Under the pieces are notes generated by a model that saw nothing but the letters and a program-made list of their open reading frames with translations, was not told where the DNA came from and ran no database searches. A program made the translations under genes and the position numbers. Positions 22,603 through 32,190 of a stretch of 57,701 nt of DNA are shown piece by piece (positions within the stretch are counted from its first letter, which is position 1; each line of letters opens with the position of its first letter). This stretch comes from DATDYB01 sp036517115 (GTDB lineage Bacteria; Patescibacteriota; Minisyncoccia; Phycocordibacterales; PALSA-1337): assembly GCA_036517115.1 (NCBI GenBank), contig DATDYB010000010.1:1-57701 (forward strand), written 5' to 3'.

Positions 22603-24531
22603 ATGAAAAAAATCATCCCTGGCATTATCATAGTGATCCTCCTCCTTACACTCTCGTACGGATGCTTTGGTACGCACGCGGCTGATGCACAAGTTATCGG
22701 CTGGTTCGAGAACAAAGCTATTGAGGGCATCGGCACCTGGGCGGGTAACACCGTACTTGGACTTATGAGCAAGGCGATATTCCTTACCGGCATGCTCCTG
22801 AACGCCTCGATCGCCCAGACGATGAATATCTCCGGGCTGGTCGCCAGCATCCCGTCGATCGAGCTCGCATGGAGAACCATACGCGACGTGGCCAGCATGT
22901 TCTTCATCTTCATTCTTCTCTACGCCGCCATCTGTAATATCCTCGACGTGGGCCACATCAAAAAGAACATTTTACCGGCCATCATCATCGCAGGACTTCT
23001 GATGAACTTCAGCATGTTCTTCACCAAAGTCATTATCGACGCTTCCAATGTTGTATCACTTGGATTCTACAAAGCGATTATCGCACCAGGCATTGAGGCT
23101 GCGAACAATAATAAAGACACATCGACGATCAAGGGAAGTATCACCGCCCTAAGCCTTATGGACGGCGGCCTTTCCCAGATCTTTATGCAGGCGCTCCGGA
23201 TTCAAACCGTGTTTGATCCGAAAACAGGAGAAGGCGGGGCCGACCTCGGAGGCGATCAATACAACAAGCTCACCCCGAAAAACGTTATCGCGAGCACGGT
23301 GATGGGCTCGATCGTGATGCTCATGGCTGCCTTTGTCTTCCTGGCCGCAGCATGCATGTTCGTCGTACGCACAGTGGTGCTCGTCCTCCTTATCACCCTT
23401 TCACCGCTCGCGTTTCTCGGCAACGTCCTGCCGCAAACAGGGGGCTTTTCGAGCAAATGGTGGAGCACGCTTACCGACCAAGCTATCTTCGCGCCCGCCT
23501 ATCTCATGCTCACCTACATAGCCATGAAAGTGGTGACCGACCCGGCGTTTAACAGAGCGATTAATGGCAACAGCGCTGACGCCACCTTTGCCAACGCATT
23601 CATGGGCGCCGGTCATGTAGGCGTCATCCTCAATTACGCCATTGTTATCGCCCTCCTCTTTGCCACTACCATTATTTCAAAACAATTTTCAGGGGATGCT
23701 GGCAAGTACGGTCTCAAAGCAGCTGAAATGGCGAAGGGCTGGACGACCAATAAACTTAAGGCTGCGGGAGCGGGAGCGTGGAAAAACACAGGTGGTCAAA
23801 TTGCTAGTAGAGTAGCGTCGAGCGAATGGTTAAAAGATAGAGCAGCTCTCAACCCTATTCTTGGAGGCGCTGCGTTGAAGGCAATGCGTGGGGTTGCAGG
23901 AGGCTATGATGAGCGTGTAAAAGATAAAGCAAAGAAACAAGAACAATTTGCTCAATCTCTCGGATATGATCGACCTCGTGTTCAAGCAATGGAGGCTCAA
24001 CTCAGAACAATGCGACAAAATCAGGCAGCCCATCGGGCTGCAGGCAACACGGCGTTGGCAAATATTATGAATGCCCCAATAGCTACCCTGGAAAGGCAGA
24101 TGGAATCAACAAAGAGGGTGCGCCAAGATACATACGCTCAAGGAATTACTCCGTACCAAACAACAACATTATGGTCAAGCGTTGGTAGAGGTAACCAAAT
24201 TGCATCTGCAAAAATTGAGATTGAATCAGTTAAAGATCAGTTGAGAATGGAAACCGCCGATCTTAACGACGCCCGAAGCAGAGTGCAGAATGGAAACAAC
24301 ACCATTCGCTCAACTAACGACGCGATAACAAAACTTCAAAATATTATAAGTACCCAAGGTGGAGGTGCGACAGCTGTCCAGGCTACCACATTAACGAACC
24401 TTCAAACACGGTTAGCACAAGAACAAACCAGGTTAAATACGGCTCAGGCTGACGAAGTTACACACCTCACCAATGTTAATAATTATCAACAACGAGTAAC
24501 ACAGTTGGAGAACACGGCTCATCCATATTAA
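22603..24531 (+). CDS. VirB6/TrbL-like polytopic membrane protein
   Basis: 642 aa from the ATG at 22603, two bases after the previous stop; an upstream in-frame ATG at 22570 would overlap it. After a signal-like helix there are at least five membrane helices between about 100 and 370 (SMFFIFILLYAAICNIL, NILPAIIIAGLLMNFSMFF, GSIVMLMAAFVFLAAACMFV and others), the pattern of VirB6/TrbL channel proteins. The last 230 residues are soluble, Gln/Ala/Asn-rich and partly coiled coil (TAVQATTLTNLQTRLAQEQT). It is likely the inner-membrane pore of the apparatus. Confidence 0.8.
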   Translation: MKKIIPGIIIVILLLTLSYGCFGTHAADAQVIGWFENKAIEGIGTWAGNTVLGLMSKAIFLTGMLLNASIAQTMNISGLVASIPSIELAWRTIRDVASMFFIFILLYAAICNILDVGHIKKNILPAIIIAGLLMNFSMFFTKVIIDASNVVSLGFYKAIIAPGIEAANNNKDTSTIKGSITALSLMDGGLSQIFMQALRIQTVFDPKTGEGGADLGGDQYNKLTPKNVIASTVMGSIVMLMAAFVFLAAACMFVVRTVVLVLLITLSPLAFLGNVLPQTGGFSSKWWSTLTDQAIFAPAYLMLTYIAMKVVTDPAFNRAINGNSADATFANAFMGAGHVGVILNYAIVIALLFATTIISKQFSGDAGKYGLKAAEMAKGWTTNKLKAAGAGAWKNTGGQIASRVASSEWLKDRAALNPILGGAALKAMRGVAGGYDERVKDKAKKQEQFAQSLGYDRPRVQAMEAQLRTMRQNQAAHRAAGNTALANIMNAPIATLERQMESTKRVRQDTYAQGITPYQTTTLWSSVGRGNQIASAKIEIESVKDQLRMETADLNDARSRVQNGNNTIRSTNDAITKLQNIISTQGGGATAVQATTLTNLQTRLAQEQTRLNTAQADEVTHLTNVNNYQQRVTQLENTAHPY

Positions 24532-24538
24532 TACTTAT

Positions 24539-25243
24539 ATGAATCCTGACCAAAAAACCCTGGAAGAAAAATTTAAAAAGAGTCCTTTTGACACTCAAAA
24601 AGTGCTCACCTCATTAGAGGTGGCGAATAAAGTAGCGAAGATTGGAGAAGATAATGGACTAATGCTGGATAAACAATCGGATTTATTTGATGAGATTTCA
24701 TTTGTTTTACTCGGCTTAACTCACCCCAATGAGTTCATTCCACACCTAAGAAAACGACTGGGTGTTTCAGACGATGTGGTGAATAAAATTGCTGACGAAA
24801 TCAATGAACAAGTCTTCAAAGAAATCCGTGAATCGCTCAAGAAAATTCACGATAATCCTTCCTCTCTCGAGTCACATCAAGAAGCGACACCCCAAAGCAG
24901 GGAAGAGATACTGAGTGACATTGAGAATCCTGTTCCTTCGAGTGAACATAGCCGGGAAGAAACCACAAATCCACTACCGCAAGAAAATGTGCCGGTGCAA
25001 CCAACTACTCCAATGAAGGGTCCTAGAATTGAAAAACTCATTCCTGTTACCAAGGTATTCGAAGAGGACAAACCAACAACGAGCGTCCCAACCGAAACAA
25101 CCCCAGCTCCGGCAGAATTAAGTATTGCCGATGCGAAACTGAACAACCCGGTCGGCGCGCCGCGGGTGGTTGAGATACGAAAAATCCAAAACAAAGAAGA
25201 AAAGAGAGAATACAAAGCAGATCCTTATCGAGAGTCTGTGTAA
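24539..25243 (+). CDS. soluble protein of the secretion cluster, unknown
   Basis: 234 aa. It has a helical N-terminal domain of about 110 residues (TLEEKFKKSPFDTQKVLTSL, and a second run LRKRLGVSDDVVNKIADEIN), then a Pro/Thr/Glu-rich linker and a charged C-terminus with RVVEIRKIQNKEEKREYK. No signal peptide or membrane span, so it is probably cytoplasmic. It lies eight bases after the VirB6-like gene and before PrgI. A linker or regulatory role in the machine is a guess from position. Confidence 0.7.
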   Translation: MNPDQKTLEEKFKKSPFDTQKVLTSLEVANKVAKIGEDNGLMLDKQSDLFDEISFVLLGLTHPNEFIPHLRKRLGVSDDVVNKIADEINEQVFKEIRESLKKIHDNPSSLESHQEATPQSREEILSDIENPVPSSEHSREETTNPLPQENVPVQPTTPMKGPRIEKLIPVTKVFEEDKPTTSVPTETTPAPAELSIADAKLNNPVGAPRVVEIRKIQNKEEKREYKADPYRESV

Positions 25244-25267
25244 CAGAGTGATATACTTTTAGAAATC

Positions 25268-25702
25268 ATGAAATTCCAGGTACCACAATTTATCGAGGTT
25301 GAAGACAAGATCTTTGGACCGCTGACCCTGAAGCAGTTCATTTACCTGGCTGGTGCAGCGGGATTCTCTTTTATCATCTATAAAATCGCACCATTCTTTA
25401 TTGGGGTAGTGCTTGTTGTGCCCATCCTGCTCTTCGGGGTAGCGCTTGCCTTTTACAAAATAAACAACAAGCCGTTTATTTTCGTAGTTGAGGCTGCCGT
25501 CAAATATTTCTTCAGTGCTAAATTGTACATTTGGAGAAAAGAGAACCGCCAAATTACACCCACTACGGGAGCGGAAGGGGAGAAAGAGTCGATGCTCTAC
25601 TTACCGAAACTCTCTAATAGTAAGCTCCGTGACCTTACCTGGAGCCTGGATATTAAAGAGGGCGTGAATCCTGGCACGGCAGAAATGAAAAATCGAGTAT
25701 AA
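25268..25702 (+). CDS. PrgI-family protein (VirB3-like)
   Basis: 144 aa. The start MKFQVPQFIEVEDKIFGPLT, followed by LKQFIYLAGAAGFSF and two adjacent membrane helices (about 25-65), is the PrgI family signature. These small inner-membrane proteins occur next to VirB4 in Gram-positive and Patescibacteria type IV systems and take the place of VirB3. The soluble tail includes FSAKLYIWRKENRQI. It is immediately followed by the split VirB4 genes. Confidence 0.85.
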   Translation: MKFQVPQFIEVEDKIFGPLTLKQFIYLAGAAGFSFIIYKIAPFFIGVVLVVPILLFGVALAFYKINNKPFIFVVEAAVKYFFSAKLYIWRKENRQITPTTGAEGEKESMLYLPKLSNSKLRDLTWSLDIKEGVNPGTAEMKNRV

Positions 25703-25710
25703 TTACAATC

Positions 25711-26358
25711 ATGGCGATCACACCTACCAACAAAACTACTCAGGACTTTGTTCCCATAAAAGAAATCCGCGACGGCGTGGTTATTCTTAAAGACGGATCG
25801 ATGCGCTCGATCATTTTGGCATCATCACTCAACTTTGCCCTTAAGTCGCAAGATGAACAAACGTCAATCATTCTCCAGTTCCAGAATTTTCTTAACTCTC
25901 TCGATTTCAGCGTACAAATCTTCATCCAATCAAAAAAGCTCGATATTCGGCCATACATAGCCATTCTCGAAGACCGCTATAAGGAACAAGTAGGGGAGCT
26001 CATGAAAATCCAGACCCGGGAATACATCGAATTCATCAAGACCTTCACTGAAAACTCCAATATCATGTCAAAGAGTTTCTTTGTGGTTATACCTTTCACC
26101 CCTTCAGTGATCCAGGGTAAAGGAGACTTAGTAGGGAAAGTGTTTGGGAAGAAAACCGACAAAAAGAAAGAAGCTGAAGTGAAAATAGAAGACTTCGAGG
26201 AAAACAAAAGCCAACTAGAGCAGCGTATGTCGGTAGTTGAGCAGGGACTGGTGCGTTGCGGTATCAGAGTGGCGCAGCTTGGAACAGAAGAGATTGTGGA
26301 GTTATTCTATAAAATCTTCAATCCGGGAGATTTGGAGAAACCGATGCAGGTTAATTAA
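25711..26358 (+). CDS. VirB4/TraC N-terminal domain protein
   Basis: 215 aa. FVPIKEIRDGVVILKDGSMRSIILASSLNFAL and the later QSKKLDIRPYIAILEDRYKEQ match the N-terminal TraC/VirB4 domain that docks on the membrane complex. There is no Walker motif. The ATPase half is a separate gene starting seven bases after this stop, so the usual single protein is split in two. The C-terminal third has a charged insert (KKTDKKKEAEVKIEDFEENK) before the conserved IVELFYKIFNPG. Confidence 0.8.
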   Translation: MAITPTNKTTQDFVPIKEIRDGVVILKDGSMRSIILASSLNFALKSQDEQTSIILQFQNFLNSLDFSVQIFIQSKKLDIRPYIAILEDRYKEQVGELMKIQTREYIEFIKTFTENSNIMSKSFFVVIPFTPSVIQGKGDLVGKVFGKKTDKKKEAEVKIEDFEENKSQLEQRMSVVEQGLVRCGIRVAQLGTEEIVELFYKIFNPGDLEKPMQVN

Positions 26359-26365
26359 TTATCAT

Positions 26366-28174
26366 ATGAGTATTTTTGGAAAATTATTTGGCAAAGGCGA
26401 AAAGCAGCCCGAAATAACCTCAATTTTGCCACAGGAGATTTATGAAGCGGGTATTCTTGAGCTCAAAGATGTTATCGCACCTTCTGCATTAAAAGTATCA
26501 CCACGGGAGCTCAACTTGGGAGAGAAGATCGCCCGAACCTTTTTTGTCATTTCATATCCACGCTATCTGTCAGAGAGCTGGTTCGCACCCATCATCAACC
26601 TCGACAAGGTATTTAATATTTCTATCTTCGTCCACCCTGTCGAGACGGCGAAAATACTCCGTCATTTTCAAAAAAAGGTGGCCGAGGTACAAAGCCAGAT
26701 CAACATCAGGGAGGAGAAGGGCCTGGTGCGGGACCCTATGCTTGATACTGCCTACCAAGACCTCGAAAGCTTGCGCGACAATCTCATGCAAGCCCAGGAA
26801 AAAATCTTCGATGTGGGAGTATACATCACTATTTATGGCGATAACGACAGCGAGCTTGATAAAATCGAGTCTGAAATTAAATCCATCCTTGAATCAAAAT
26901 TAGTGTACCTAAAGCCGGCCCTGTTTCAACAGGAGCAAGGCTATCGTAGCGCGCTACCTATTGCTTCCGATGAACTGGGGGTGCACTCAAAGCTTAATTC
27001 ATCACCACTATCAAGCCTTTTTCCGTTCGTATCGTTTGACCTTACCTCGGACAAAGGAATTCTCTACGGCATCAACCGGCACAATTCAAGTCTCGTACTC
27101 TTTGACCGATTTTTGCTCGAAAACTACAATTCAGTGACGTTTGCTAAAGCTGGATCAGGAAAATCATACGCCACCAAGCTCGAAATTCTCCGCACGCTCA
27201 TGTTCGATACAGAAGTGATCGTTATCGACCCGGAACGTGAGTATGAGTACATGGCTGAAGCAACAGGAGGCAAGTATTTCAATATTTCCCTTAACTCTGA
27301 ACACCACATCAACCCCTTCGACCTCCCAACTCCACGGGAAGGTGAGTCTGGCTCGGATATTCTCCGATCAAACATCATTAACCTCGTGGGTCTTTTCCGC
27401 ATCATGCTCGGAGGGCTCACCCAGGAAGAAGACGCGATCATCGACCGTGCTATTACCGAAACATACGCACTCAAAGACATCACTCCCGATTCCGATTTCA
27501 CCACCGCCGAGCCACCGCTCATGTCCGACTTTGAGCTGGTGCTTGCCGGCATGGAAGGAGGGGAGTCACTTGTACAGCGTCTTACTAAATACACTAAAGG
27601 AACATGGGCTGGGTTCATTAACCGACCTACCAATGTAGACATCAACAAAAAGTTCGTGGTATTTTCGCTTCGAGATATGGAAGATGAGCTGAAACCAGTC
27701 GCTATGTACATCGTCACCCACTACATATGGAACGCAATCCGAAAAAACCTAAAGAAACGACTTCTTGTTATCGATGAGGCGTGGTGGATGATGAAGTCTG
27801 AAGACACCGCTTCATTCCTCTTAGGGTTGGCGAAACGAGGCCGAAAATATTATTTGGGACTGGCGACCATTACCCAGGACGTTGACGATTTCCTTAAATC
27901 TCCTTACGGATTGCCGATTATCACCAACTCATCGATCCAGGTGCTTCTTAAACAATCCCCGTCGTCAATCGACATTATTCAAAAAACCTTCAACCTCACC
28001 GATGAAGAAAAATATCTGCTCCTTGAGTCAGACATCGGAGAGGGAATATTCTTCGTGGGCATGAAGCACGTGGCCATCAAAATCATTGCTTCATACACCG
28101 AAGATCAGATTATTACCACCAATCCATCTCAAATTTTGGAAATTAAGAAAGCCAAGCAGGAACTTGCAGGCTAA
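26366..28174 (+). CDS. virB4: VirB4-type secretion ATPase
   Basis: 602 aa from the ATG at 26366; the longer frame from 26237 overlaps the previous gene out of frame. Walker A is AKAGSGKSYATK near residue 261, then VIVIDPEREYEYMAEATGGKY, Walker B RLLVIDEAWWMMKSED and the Q motif GLATITQDVDDFL. It powers assembly of the type IV secretion or pilus apparatus at the inner membrane. Its first 250 residues complete the docking region begun by the preceding gene. No VirD4 coupling protein is in the window. Confidence 0.92.
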   Translation: MSIFGKLFGKGEKQPEITSILPQEIYEAGILELKDVIAPSALKVSPRELNLGEKIARTFFVISYPRYLSESWFAPIINLDKVFNISIFVHPVETAKILRHFQKKVAEVQSQINIREEKGLVRDPMLDTAYQDLESLRDNLMQAQEKIFDVGVYITIYGDNDSELDKIESEIKSILESKLVYLKPALFQQEQGYRSALPIASDELGVHSKLNSSPLSSLFPFVSFDLTSDKGILYGINRHNSSLVLFDRFLLENYNSVTFAKAGSGKSYATKLEILRTLMFDTEVIVIDPEREYEYMAEATGGKYFNISLNSEHHINPFDLPTPREGESGSDILRSNIINLVGLFRIMLGGLTQEEDAIIDRAITETYALKDITPDSDFTTAEPPLMSDFELVLAGMEGGESLVQRLTKYTKGTWAGFINRPTNVDINKKFVVFSLRDMEDELKPVAMYIVTHYIWNAIRKNLKKRLLVIDEAWWMMKSEDTASFLLGLAKRGRKYYLGLATITQDVDDFLKSPYGLPIITNSSIQVLLKQSPSSIDIIQKTFNLTDEEKYLLLESDIGEGIFFVGMKHVAIKIIASYTEDQIITTNPSQILEIKKAKQELAG

Positions 28175-28180
28175 ATTATT

Positions 28181-28591
28181 ATGAAAATGGGCAAAACGGA
28201 ATGGCACTTTCTTATCGGTGCGGCGGTCACGGTGGACCTCATGCAAGCTATGCTTGATTTCTTCGGCATTGGCCTCGTCATTAATCGTTTTATTGATATT
28301 GTTGTAGGCATGGCGTTACCCTTCTACCTTTCCATCCGCGGAGTAAAAATGACCGGTAGGCGTGTCGGAAGCATCATCGGCGCCTTTATTCTAGAGGAAA
28401 TACCTGGCATCGATGCATTACCTTTGTGGACAGCCGACGTACTATATATATACGCCACAGTTAGAGCGGAAGAAAAGGGAGAAGAAGTCAAAAAAGCAAC
28501 TTTAGACAAAATCAAATCGATCAAAAAACCGAATTTTGATCACAAAAGAGAGGATAACACCCTCAATCTTAGAGAGTCGGAAGTGGAGTAG
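28181..28591 (+). CDS. small membrane protein of the secretion cluster
   Basis: 136 aa. It starts at 28181, six bases after virB4; a second ATG at 28187 is also possible. Two or three hydrophobic segments lie between residues 10 and 95 (HFLIGAAVTVDLMQAML, FIDIVVGMALPFYLSI, IIGAFILEEIPGI), followed by a charged cytoplasmic tail. No family is recognised. Its place directly after virB4 suggests a membrane component. A long palindrome follows and may end this transcript. Confidence 0.7.
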   Translation: MKMGKTEWHFLIGAAVTVDLMQAMLDFFGIGLVINRFIDIVVGMALPFYLSIRGVKMTGRRVGSIIGAFILEEIPGIDALPLWTADVLYIYATVRAEEKGEEVKKATLDKIKSIKKPNFDHKREDNTLNLRESEVE

Positions 28592-28603
28592 TAAAAGCGC
28601 TCC

Positions 28604-28700
28604 GCAATCGGGCAAAAAAGAGACCGGATAATTTTTCTGGTGAAAAATTTCCTAGGACTCCGCGCCGCCGCGCTACGTAGTCTCTTTTTTGCCCGATTGC
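28604..28700. repeat. long perfect inverted repeat with nested hairpins, family E copy 1
   Basis: A perfect 21-base inverted repeat (28604-28624 with 28680-28700), extended outward by AGCGC/GCGCT. Inside are AATTTTTC-TGGT-GAAAAATT and CGCGCCGCCGCGC hairpins. The interior module (about 28627-28674) recurs next to tRNA-Lys at 52530-52580. It may also terminate the upstream operon. Confidence 0.8.
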
Positions 28701-28722
28701 TGCGCTCTACGACTGAGCTGCT
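28701..28722 (-). other. possible tRNA D-arm remnant
   Basis: On the minus strand CAGCTCAGTCGTAGAGCGCAG resembles the D-arm region of the tRNA-Lys gene at 52612-52684 (AGCTCAGTCGGTAGAGC). No anticodon or T arm follows, so it is at most a fragment. Confidence 0.35.
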
Positions 28723-28789
28723 GCAGGGGTTCGAGAAAAGTTTGTTGCTTCGCGCGCTTTATTAACACTTTCTCCACAGCATAGTGTGG

Positions 28790-28795
28790 TAAAAT
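28790..28795 (+). promoter_or_regulatory. extended -10 element, leaderless
   Basis: TGG-TAAAAT ends eight bases before the ATG at 28804. It restarts transcription of the secretion cluster after the palindrome. Confidence 0.55.
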
Positions 28796-28803
28796 AGCCA
28801 TTA

Positions 28804-29829
28804 ATGCTAACACTATTCTTTAAATCTACAACGATAGTGTTCCTCTTTGCGGCAATGATTGGGATTGCCCATGCACAGTTTCAAATCCCCAACTCTGCCG
28901 CCGATGTGGCAATCTCCATAAGTCCCTCAAGCCCACGACCTAACCAAGAAGTTACTATTTCTTTACATTCAAGCGCGATTGACCTCAATAACGCCACAAT
29001 ATCTTGGTATCTTAGCGGCAAGCTTTTAAAGCAGGGAATTGGACAGAAAACCACAACGGTTACCACTTCTTCGACTGGGGGTGCCGCTCTTGTTGAAGCA
29101 GTGATGCGCACCAAAGAAGGCGTCACCGTACGCAAACAAATTTCCATCAAGCCAGCTGAAGTGGACCTGATATGGGAAGCGAACACCTACACACCGCCTT
29201 TGTACCGAGGCAAGGCCCTCTTCACCCCGCAAGCAAGTGTACACATTGTCGCTATTCCTCATCTCACCAACCAAAGCGGACAGAAAATCGATCCTGCCAC
29301 CCTTACATATACCTGGAAGCAGGACTCTAGAATCTTGGGCACGGAATCGGGTCGAGGCAAAAGTAGTCTATCTGTCCGAGGCACTATGCTACTCAAACCT
29401 TTAGTGGTGAGTGTAGAGGTAACGAGCCCCGACAGCACTCTTTCTGCTGCGGATAGTATTGAGCTCGATGCCTTGAATCCTACAGTCTCTGTCTACACCG
29501 ACAATCCTTTGTACGGAATCTTGTATAATAGAGCACTCCGGGACACCTTCAGGCTTGAAGGCAACGAGTCGAGACTCATTGCCGTTCCGTTTAATTTTTC
29601 TGGAAAAAGTCGAAACGCTTCCAACCTTTCCTATAACTGGAGCGTGAACGGGGAAGATGCTTCGTACGATCCAGCAGACCCGAGCACCATCACTCTTCGT
29701 CACGAAGGAGAGGGGAGTGGAAACTCCATCGTTTCTGTCTCCGTTGGAAACACGCGAGAGATTATGCAGAAAACATCGGGCCGATTCGAAGTATTCTTTG
29801 GAGGTATGACGAAAACTCCATCTTTTTAA
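28804..29829 (+). CDS. exported Ig-like-fold protein of the secretion cluster
   Basis: 341 aa. The signal peptide is TIVFLFAAMIGIAHA with cleavage near residue 24. The mature part is rich in beta-type, Ser/Thr/Pro segments (ISISPSSPRPNQEVTISLHS, then TWKQDSRILGTESGRGKSSL, then NYNWSVNGED), suggesting three tandem Ig-like or fibronectin-like domains. It would sit outside the membrane. It lies four bases before the pilin-like gene and is probably a surface or adhesive part of the same machine. The family is not recognised. Confidence 0.75.
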   Translation: MLTLFFKSTTIVFLFAAMIGIAHAQFQIPNSAADVAISISPSSPRPNQEVTISLHSSAIDLNNATISWYLSGKLLKQGIGQKTTTVTTSSTGGAALVEAVMRTKEGVTVRKQISIKPAEVDLIWEANTYTPPLYRGKALFTPQASVHIVAIPHLTNQSGQKIDPATLTYTWKQDSRILGTESGRGKSSLSVRGTMLLKPLVVSVEVTSPDSTLSAADSIELDALNPTVSVYTDNPLYGILYNRALRDTFRLEGNESRLIAVPFNFSGKSRNASNLSYNWSVNGEDASYDPADPSTITLRHEGEGSGNSIVSVSVGNTREIMQKTSGRFEVFFGGMTKTPSF

Positions 29830-29833
29830 TTAT

Positions 29834-30934
29834 ATGAAGTATACTCCACACATTATTATCGCTACCATCCTTTCCTTTGTTGCACGGTACGCTAACGCTC
29901 AAGAAGCTCCTTTTATTGGAAGAGGTCTTGATTCTGGAGCGTACAACTTACTCACACCCTTACCGGGCCTCGGCCCGAAAGTGACGGAACTGTCCGACTA
30001 TCTCCAGGCAATGTTCAACATTGGCCTCGGCTTGGCCGCAGTCTTCGCTGTGGTCATGATCGTGTATGGCGGCTTTGAATATATCTGGTCCGCCACCCCT
30101 TTTGGTAAGAGTACTGGAAAACAGAAAATCCAAGAGGCGCTCATCGGCCTCGCTATGGCCTTTGGAGCAGTACTCATTCTTCAGACCATTGACCCGAACT
30201 TAACAAAATTTAGTTTGAAAATTGACCCACTCCGAGTCAACATCAAGCCAGCAGCAACAAGAAACGACCAGATCGACCAGCTATATATTAGGCTCGGACA
30301 AGAAGCAAAAGTAGAGCGACAAGCATATGATGAGTTTGTAAAGCAGGCAAACGCAAAAAAAGCTGAGGCCGAGCAGCTACGAACGACCGGACAAACTCCA
30401 GAAGAGCGGGCAGCAAATGAAGAAAGAGCGAAACAGATCGACAGAGAGGTTGTTGCCATTGAAAAAGCCGCTCGAGAAAAATACATAAAGAGCTTATACG
30501 AGACTAACATCAAAAGTAGTTACCAAGTTGCCATCAACGAAAACACCCCCGAAGGATCGGCTAGAGCAAGAGATAATATGCTTAGACAATACCGCATTCT
30601 GACTGATGAGTTAAGGGCGACCAACGCCGATCCTGAATTGATACAAAATCTTCAACTGGAAACAAATTTTAGGATCTACGCTCTAGATACCAAGATTGAA
30701 GCGGATAAAATTGGATCTATCGGCACCGCTTTCCTTAACTCAACAGGTGGTACTTTTAGAGGGGAGATCGCTAAACTGAAAGAGATTGATAAAAAAGTGG
30801 ACACTCGATACGCGTCAGCAAAAGTTAGAAACCCTGAGTCTGCTGAACAGATTAAAAACGACACCAAAGGCATCATTCAAGCTAATATTAACCTTATAAA
30901 AACACGGTGTGGTAAATTCTGTGAAAACGAATGA
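29834..30934 (+). CDS. VirB2/TrbC-like pilin with long coiled-coil tail
   Basis: 366 aa. The signal peptide ends near ANAQ (residue 23). Two membrane helices follow, MFNIGLGLAAVFAVVMIVYGG and EALIGLAMAFGAVLILQ, joined by a loop with FEYIWSATPFGKSTGKQK, the TrbC/VirB2 pilin plan. Unlike ordinary pilins (about 100 aa), a 220-residue soluble tail rich in Glu, Lys, Arg and Ala follows (EERAANEERAKQIDREVVAI). Two cysteines end the protein. The next gene overlaps by ATGA. Confidence 0.8.
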   Translation: MKYTPHIIIATILSFVARYANAQEAPFIGRGLDSGAYNLLTPLPGLGPKVTELSDYLQAMFNIGLGLAAVFAVVMIVYGGFEYIWSATPFGKSTGKQKIQEALIGLAMAFGAVLILQTIDPNLTKFSLKIDPLRVNIKPAATRNDQIDQLYIRLGQEAKVERQAYDEFVKQANAKKAEAEQLRTTGQTPEERAANEERAKQIDREVVAIEKAAREKYIKSLYETNIKSSYQVAINENTPEGSARARDNMLRQYRILTDELRATNADPELIQNLQLETNFRIYALDTKIEADKIGSIGTAFLNSTGGTFRGEIAKLKEIDKKVDTRYASAKVRNPESAEQIKNDTKGIIQANINLIKTRCGKFCENE

Positions 30935-32190
30935 TTATGCAAAAACGTTCTTTTATCATCACAATAATAGTACTAATAATCGTTGTGGGTGGTATTGCCG
31001 GCTTCTTTTATCTGTATATCAACAAAGGTGTTCCTGAAGCTGGTACAGGCGCGAACGCCACTGACCGTAATTTATTTCCTTTCGGCACCGGTGTAGCAAA
31101 GCCTTCACAAAACGGAACCATCACCGCCACATCGTCCGGTGTGACTGTTGCGACAACCAACATTGCCTTTTCATCATCACTCCGCCAGCTAAGCCTCGTG
31201 CCGGTGGCTGGGGCGACAGCATTTTTAACTGGAAGTACAACCATCATCCGCTACATGGAGCGCGGCACCGGCCATATCTATGAACAAGAAGGTGAATCAC
31301 TAACTCAGACCAGAATCTCCAACAAAACGATTCCAAAGGTATACAACACCTTCTGGGGTAATAACGGCAACAGCATGATACTCCGATTTGTTGATGGTGA
31401 TATTATAAAAACATACGCTGCAGAGCTCTCAACACCTAAGACAGGCATCGTTGACCCCAAAGCTAAAGAAGTAAGCGGATCCTTTCTTATACAAAATATT
31501 AAAGATGTAGCACTCTCACCTCTAAAAGGCCGGATGTTGTATTTCACCACTGACGGCAGTGAAAGTGTGGGAGTAGTTGCTCCGCTCACTGGCAGGGGAC
31601 CTGCGACGGTGTTTACTTCTCCATTTAGGGAATGGCAGATCGATTGGCCAAAAGAGAACTTCATCACACTCACCACCAAACCTTCTGGCCTCTACCAAGG
31701 CGTTGCCTATACTCTTAACCCTGACACAAAAACGCTGACTAAGCTTATTGATCGTATTTTTGGACTCACGATTAAAGCAAATTCCACTGGAACCATGTTC
31801 TTGTATTCGAACTCTGATCGCCAAAGAGAGAGTCTAAGTCTGAATCTCTTCCGGTTGGGGAGCGGCGAGCAGAGCGAGCTTTTAATCAGAACTCTCCCTG
31901 AAAAATGTGTATGGTCGGTAAAGGAGGCTACTGTTGTGTACTGCGCCGCTCCTTCAGCTGTTTCTCCAGCCCTCTACCCAGACGCCTGGTATCAAGGAAA
32001 TGTCGCATTCTCTGACCACATCTGGAAGTTCGACACGACGACAGAAACATTAAGCAGAATGGCGGATTTACAGACTCTGACTAACCTAGACATTGACGCC
32101 ACTGATCTCACCCTCTCTCCAAAGGAAGACTATCTTCTATTTACCAATAAAAATGATCTGACGTTGTGGATGTTGAAACTTACTAAATAG
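30931..32190 (+). CDS. membrane-anchored protein, possibly beta-propeller
   Basis: 419 aa. It starts in an ATGA overlap with the pilin-like gene. A single membrane helix at about 7-29 (FIITIIVLIIVVGGIAGFFY) is followed by a Thr/Ser-rich linker and about 330 residues of strand-rich sequence with recurring patterns such as LSPLKGRMLYFTTDGS, FLYSNSD and LSPKEDYLLFTNKNDLTLWML, which recall WD/TolB-like propeller blades. No enzyme motif. It is the last gene of the secretion cluster, and its 3' end overlaps yidC on the other strand by eight bases. Confidence 0.75.
   Translation: MIMQKRSFIITIIVLIIVVGGIAGFFYLYINKGVPEAGTGANATDRNLFPFGTGVAKPSQNGTITATSSGVTVATTNIAFSSSLRQLSLVPVAGATAFLTGSTTIIRYMERGTGHIYEQEGESLTQTRISNKTIPKVYNTFWGNNGNSMILRFVDGDIIKTYAAELSTPKTGIVDPKAKEVSGSFLIQNIKDVALSPLKGRMLYFTTDGSESVGVVAPLTGRGPATVFTSPFREWQIDWPKENFITLTTKPSGLYQGVAYTLNPDTKTLTKLIDRIFGLTIKANSTGTMFLYSNSDRQRESLSLNLFRLGSGEQSELLIRTLPEKCVWSVKEATVVYCAAPSAVSPALYPDAWYQGNVAFSDHIWKFDTTTETLSRMADLQTLTNLDIDATDLTLSPKEDYLLFTNKNDLTLWMLKLTK

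Noticed and set aside
28701..28735. Second tRNA gene
   Set aside because: Only a D-arm-like stretch is present; no anticodon stem, T arm or acceptor stem can be completed.
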